Notes under the pieces: model-generated
Seen by the model: the letters and a program-made list of their open reading frames with translations, nothing else
The model's database searches: none
What the model was told of the DNA's origin: nothing
Assembly (NCBI GenBank): GCA_902729315.2
Contig: LR746270.1
Coordinates: 3,296,001 to 3,360,000, forward strand
DNA length: 64,000 bases
DNA from: Spirodela intermedia
Lineage: Eukaryota > Streptophyta > Magnoliopsida > Alismatales > Araceae
Reading direction: 5' to 3'
Position numbers and translations under genes: made by a program
Part shown: positions 63,597-64,000 of the stretch, piece after piece
Layout: each line of letters starts with the position of its first letter
Position numbering within the stretch: the first letter of the stretch is position 1

Positions 63597-64000
63597 CATA
63601 TATAGATTGATTGATTCATGTATACGGAATTAATTATTTTTACCTGTATGGATATATATATATCGAAATCCCCACAGTTTTCTCGATTTCCCTGTAATCT
63701 TATGATAGATATGATAATCCAATGACGCAGGACTATGTGCCGGAGAACCTGGATACGGTGGCGGAGTTCGAGGCGCCGCCGTCACCGGAGTCGAGCTACG
63801 GCCAGCCGTACCCGGTGGACGAGGACTTCGCCAAGGATCCGGCCCTTGTCCCCGCGCAGCTCCACCTCACCGTTCTAGGCGCCGCCCACGGCGATGCATC
63901 GGCGGCGCCGCCAGCAGCGGGGGCGGCGGCGGAGAAGCCCCAGCACGTGGTGCTCAACCACCTCTTCATCGAGAAGGGCTGGACCTCACAGTCCCTCGTT
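59999..64000 (+). CDS. KINB: SnRK1 regulatory subunit beta (AKINbeta), 3' end outside window
   Basis: Four exons in the window: 59999-60181, 63061-63239, 63338-63500 and 63731 onward, open to the window end (265 residues so far). It starts [10 protein letters not shown], an N-myristoylation signal (Gly2) as in plant beta subunits. [14 protein letters not shown], then [11 protein letters not shown] leads into the AMPK-type carbohydrate-binding module (about 85-165): [58 protein letters not shown]. After DYVPENLD an Ala-rich linker precedes [13 protein letters not shown], the start of the C-terminal ASC domain that binds the kinase and gamma subunits. SnRK1 is the energy-sensing kinase complex; the beta subunit sets location and substrate access. 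Intron 1 is 2.9 kb. Confidence 0.93.
60182..63060 (+). other. Intron 1 of the SnRK1 beta gene
   Basis: 2.9 kb, AT-rich. It has several open stretches of 60-140 codons (e.g. 61866-62279 plus, 60809-61120 minus) without a recognised domain, and a TA run at about 62965-62990. No transposon was identified. Confidence 0.6.
63562..63605. repeat. (AC)n/(TA)n microsatellite
   Basis: About 12 AC units followed by TATATA in SnRK1 beta intron 3. Confidence 0.9.

Overview
This is nuclear DNA from a flowering plant. Nearly every gene has several GT-AG introns, and the products are plant-specific or plastid families: a two-domain WRKY, an NPH3/BTB phototropin-signalling protein, a TGD5-like plastid protein, a plastid SWIB protein and a SnRK1 beta subunit. 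The mix of very GC-rich and AT-rich coding exons, and a density of about one gene per 5 kb with almost no intact transposons, suggests a compact, monocot-like genome. I cannot name the species. CT/GA microsatellites are abundant, above all in 5' leaders and short introns.

Layout, left to right. eIF5A (+, 1913-4700). A stand-alone subtilisin-inhibitor (I9) protein (+, 5884-8655). A group I WRKY factor (-, 9252-11647) with an in-frame stop in its last exon. A small single-pass membrane protein (+, 12300-14287). A HOS15-type LisH/WD40 corepressor (+, 15526-22441). A KONJAC/GMPPA-type GDP-mannose pyrophosphorylase-like protein (+, 23340-28664). An APD-type RING membrane E3 ligase (+, 29659-32410). 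A plastid SWIB protein (-, 33347-35222), divergent from a TGD5-like glycine-rich protein (+, 36001-38149). An unnamed 814-residue protein with about eight ~42-residue repeats (+, 39296-43512). Casein kinase II alpha (-, 44231-50539), divergent from an Mpv17/PMP22 protein (+, 51707-54521). An NCH1-type NPH3 protein (+, 55555-57766). The first four exons of a SnRK1 beta subunit (+, 59999 to the window end, incomplete).

Exon models were assembled by hand from splice signals, reading phase and family knowledge. All chained exons keep phase and end in a stop, except the last gene, which runs off the window. The genes form no pathway or operon; this is an ordinary plant gene neighbourhood. Loose themes are regulation (WRKY, HOS15, CK2, SnRK1 beta, NCH1) and plastid biology (SWIB, TGD5-like, NCH1). 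I saw no tRNA, rRNA, CRISPR array or intact mobile element.

The most distinctive points are: the premature in-frame TAG in the WRKY gene, followed by about 98 open codons; a long internal 126-bp protein-repeat expansion; eight or more separate low-copy tandem duplications (units of about 50-280 bp) in introns and intergenic DNA; an intronic minisatellite whose every unit carries a splice-donor-like word; two probable GC-AG introns; and two stop-free introns with a length divisible by three.
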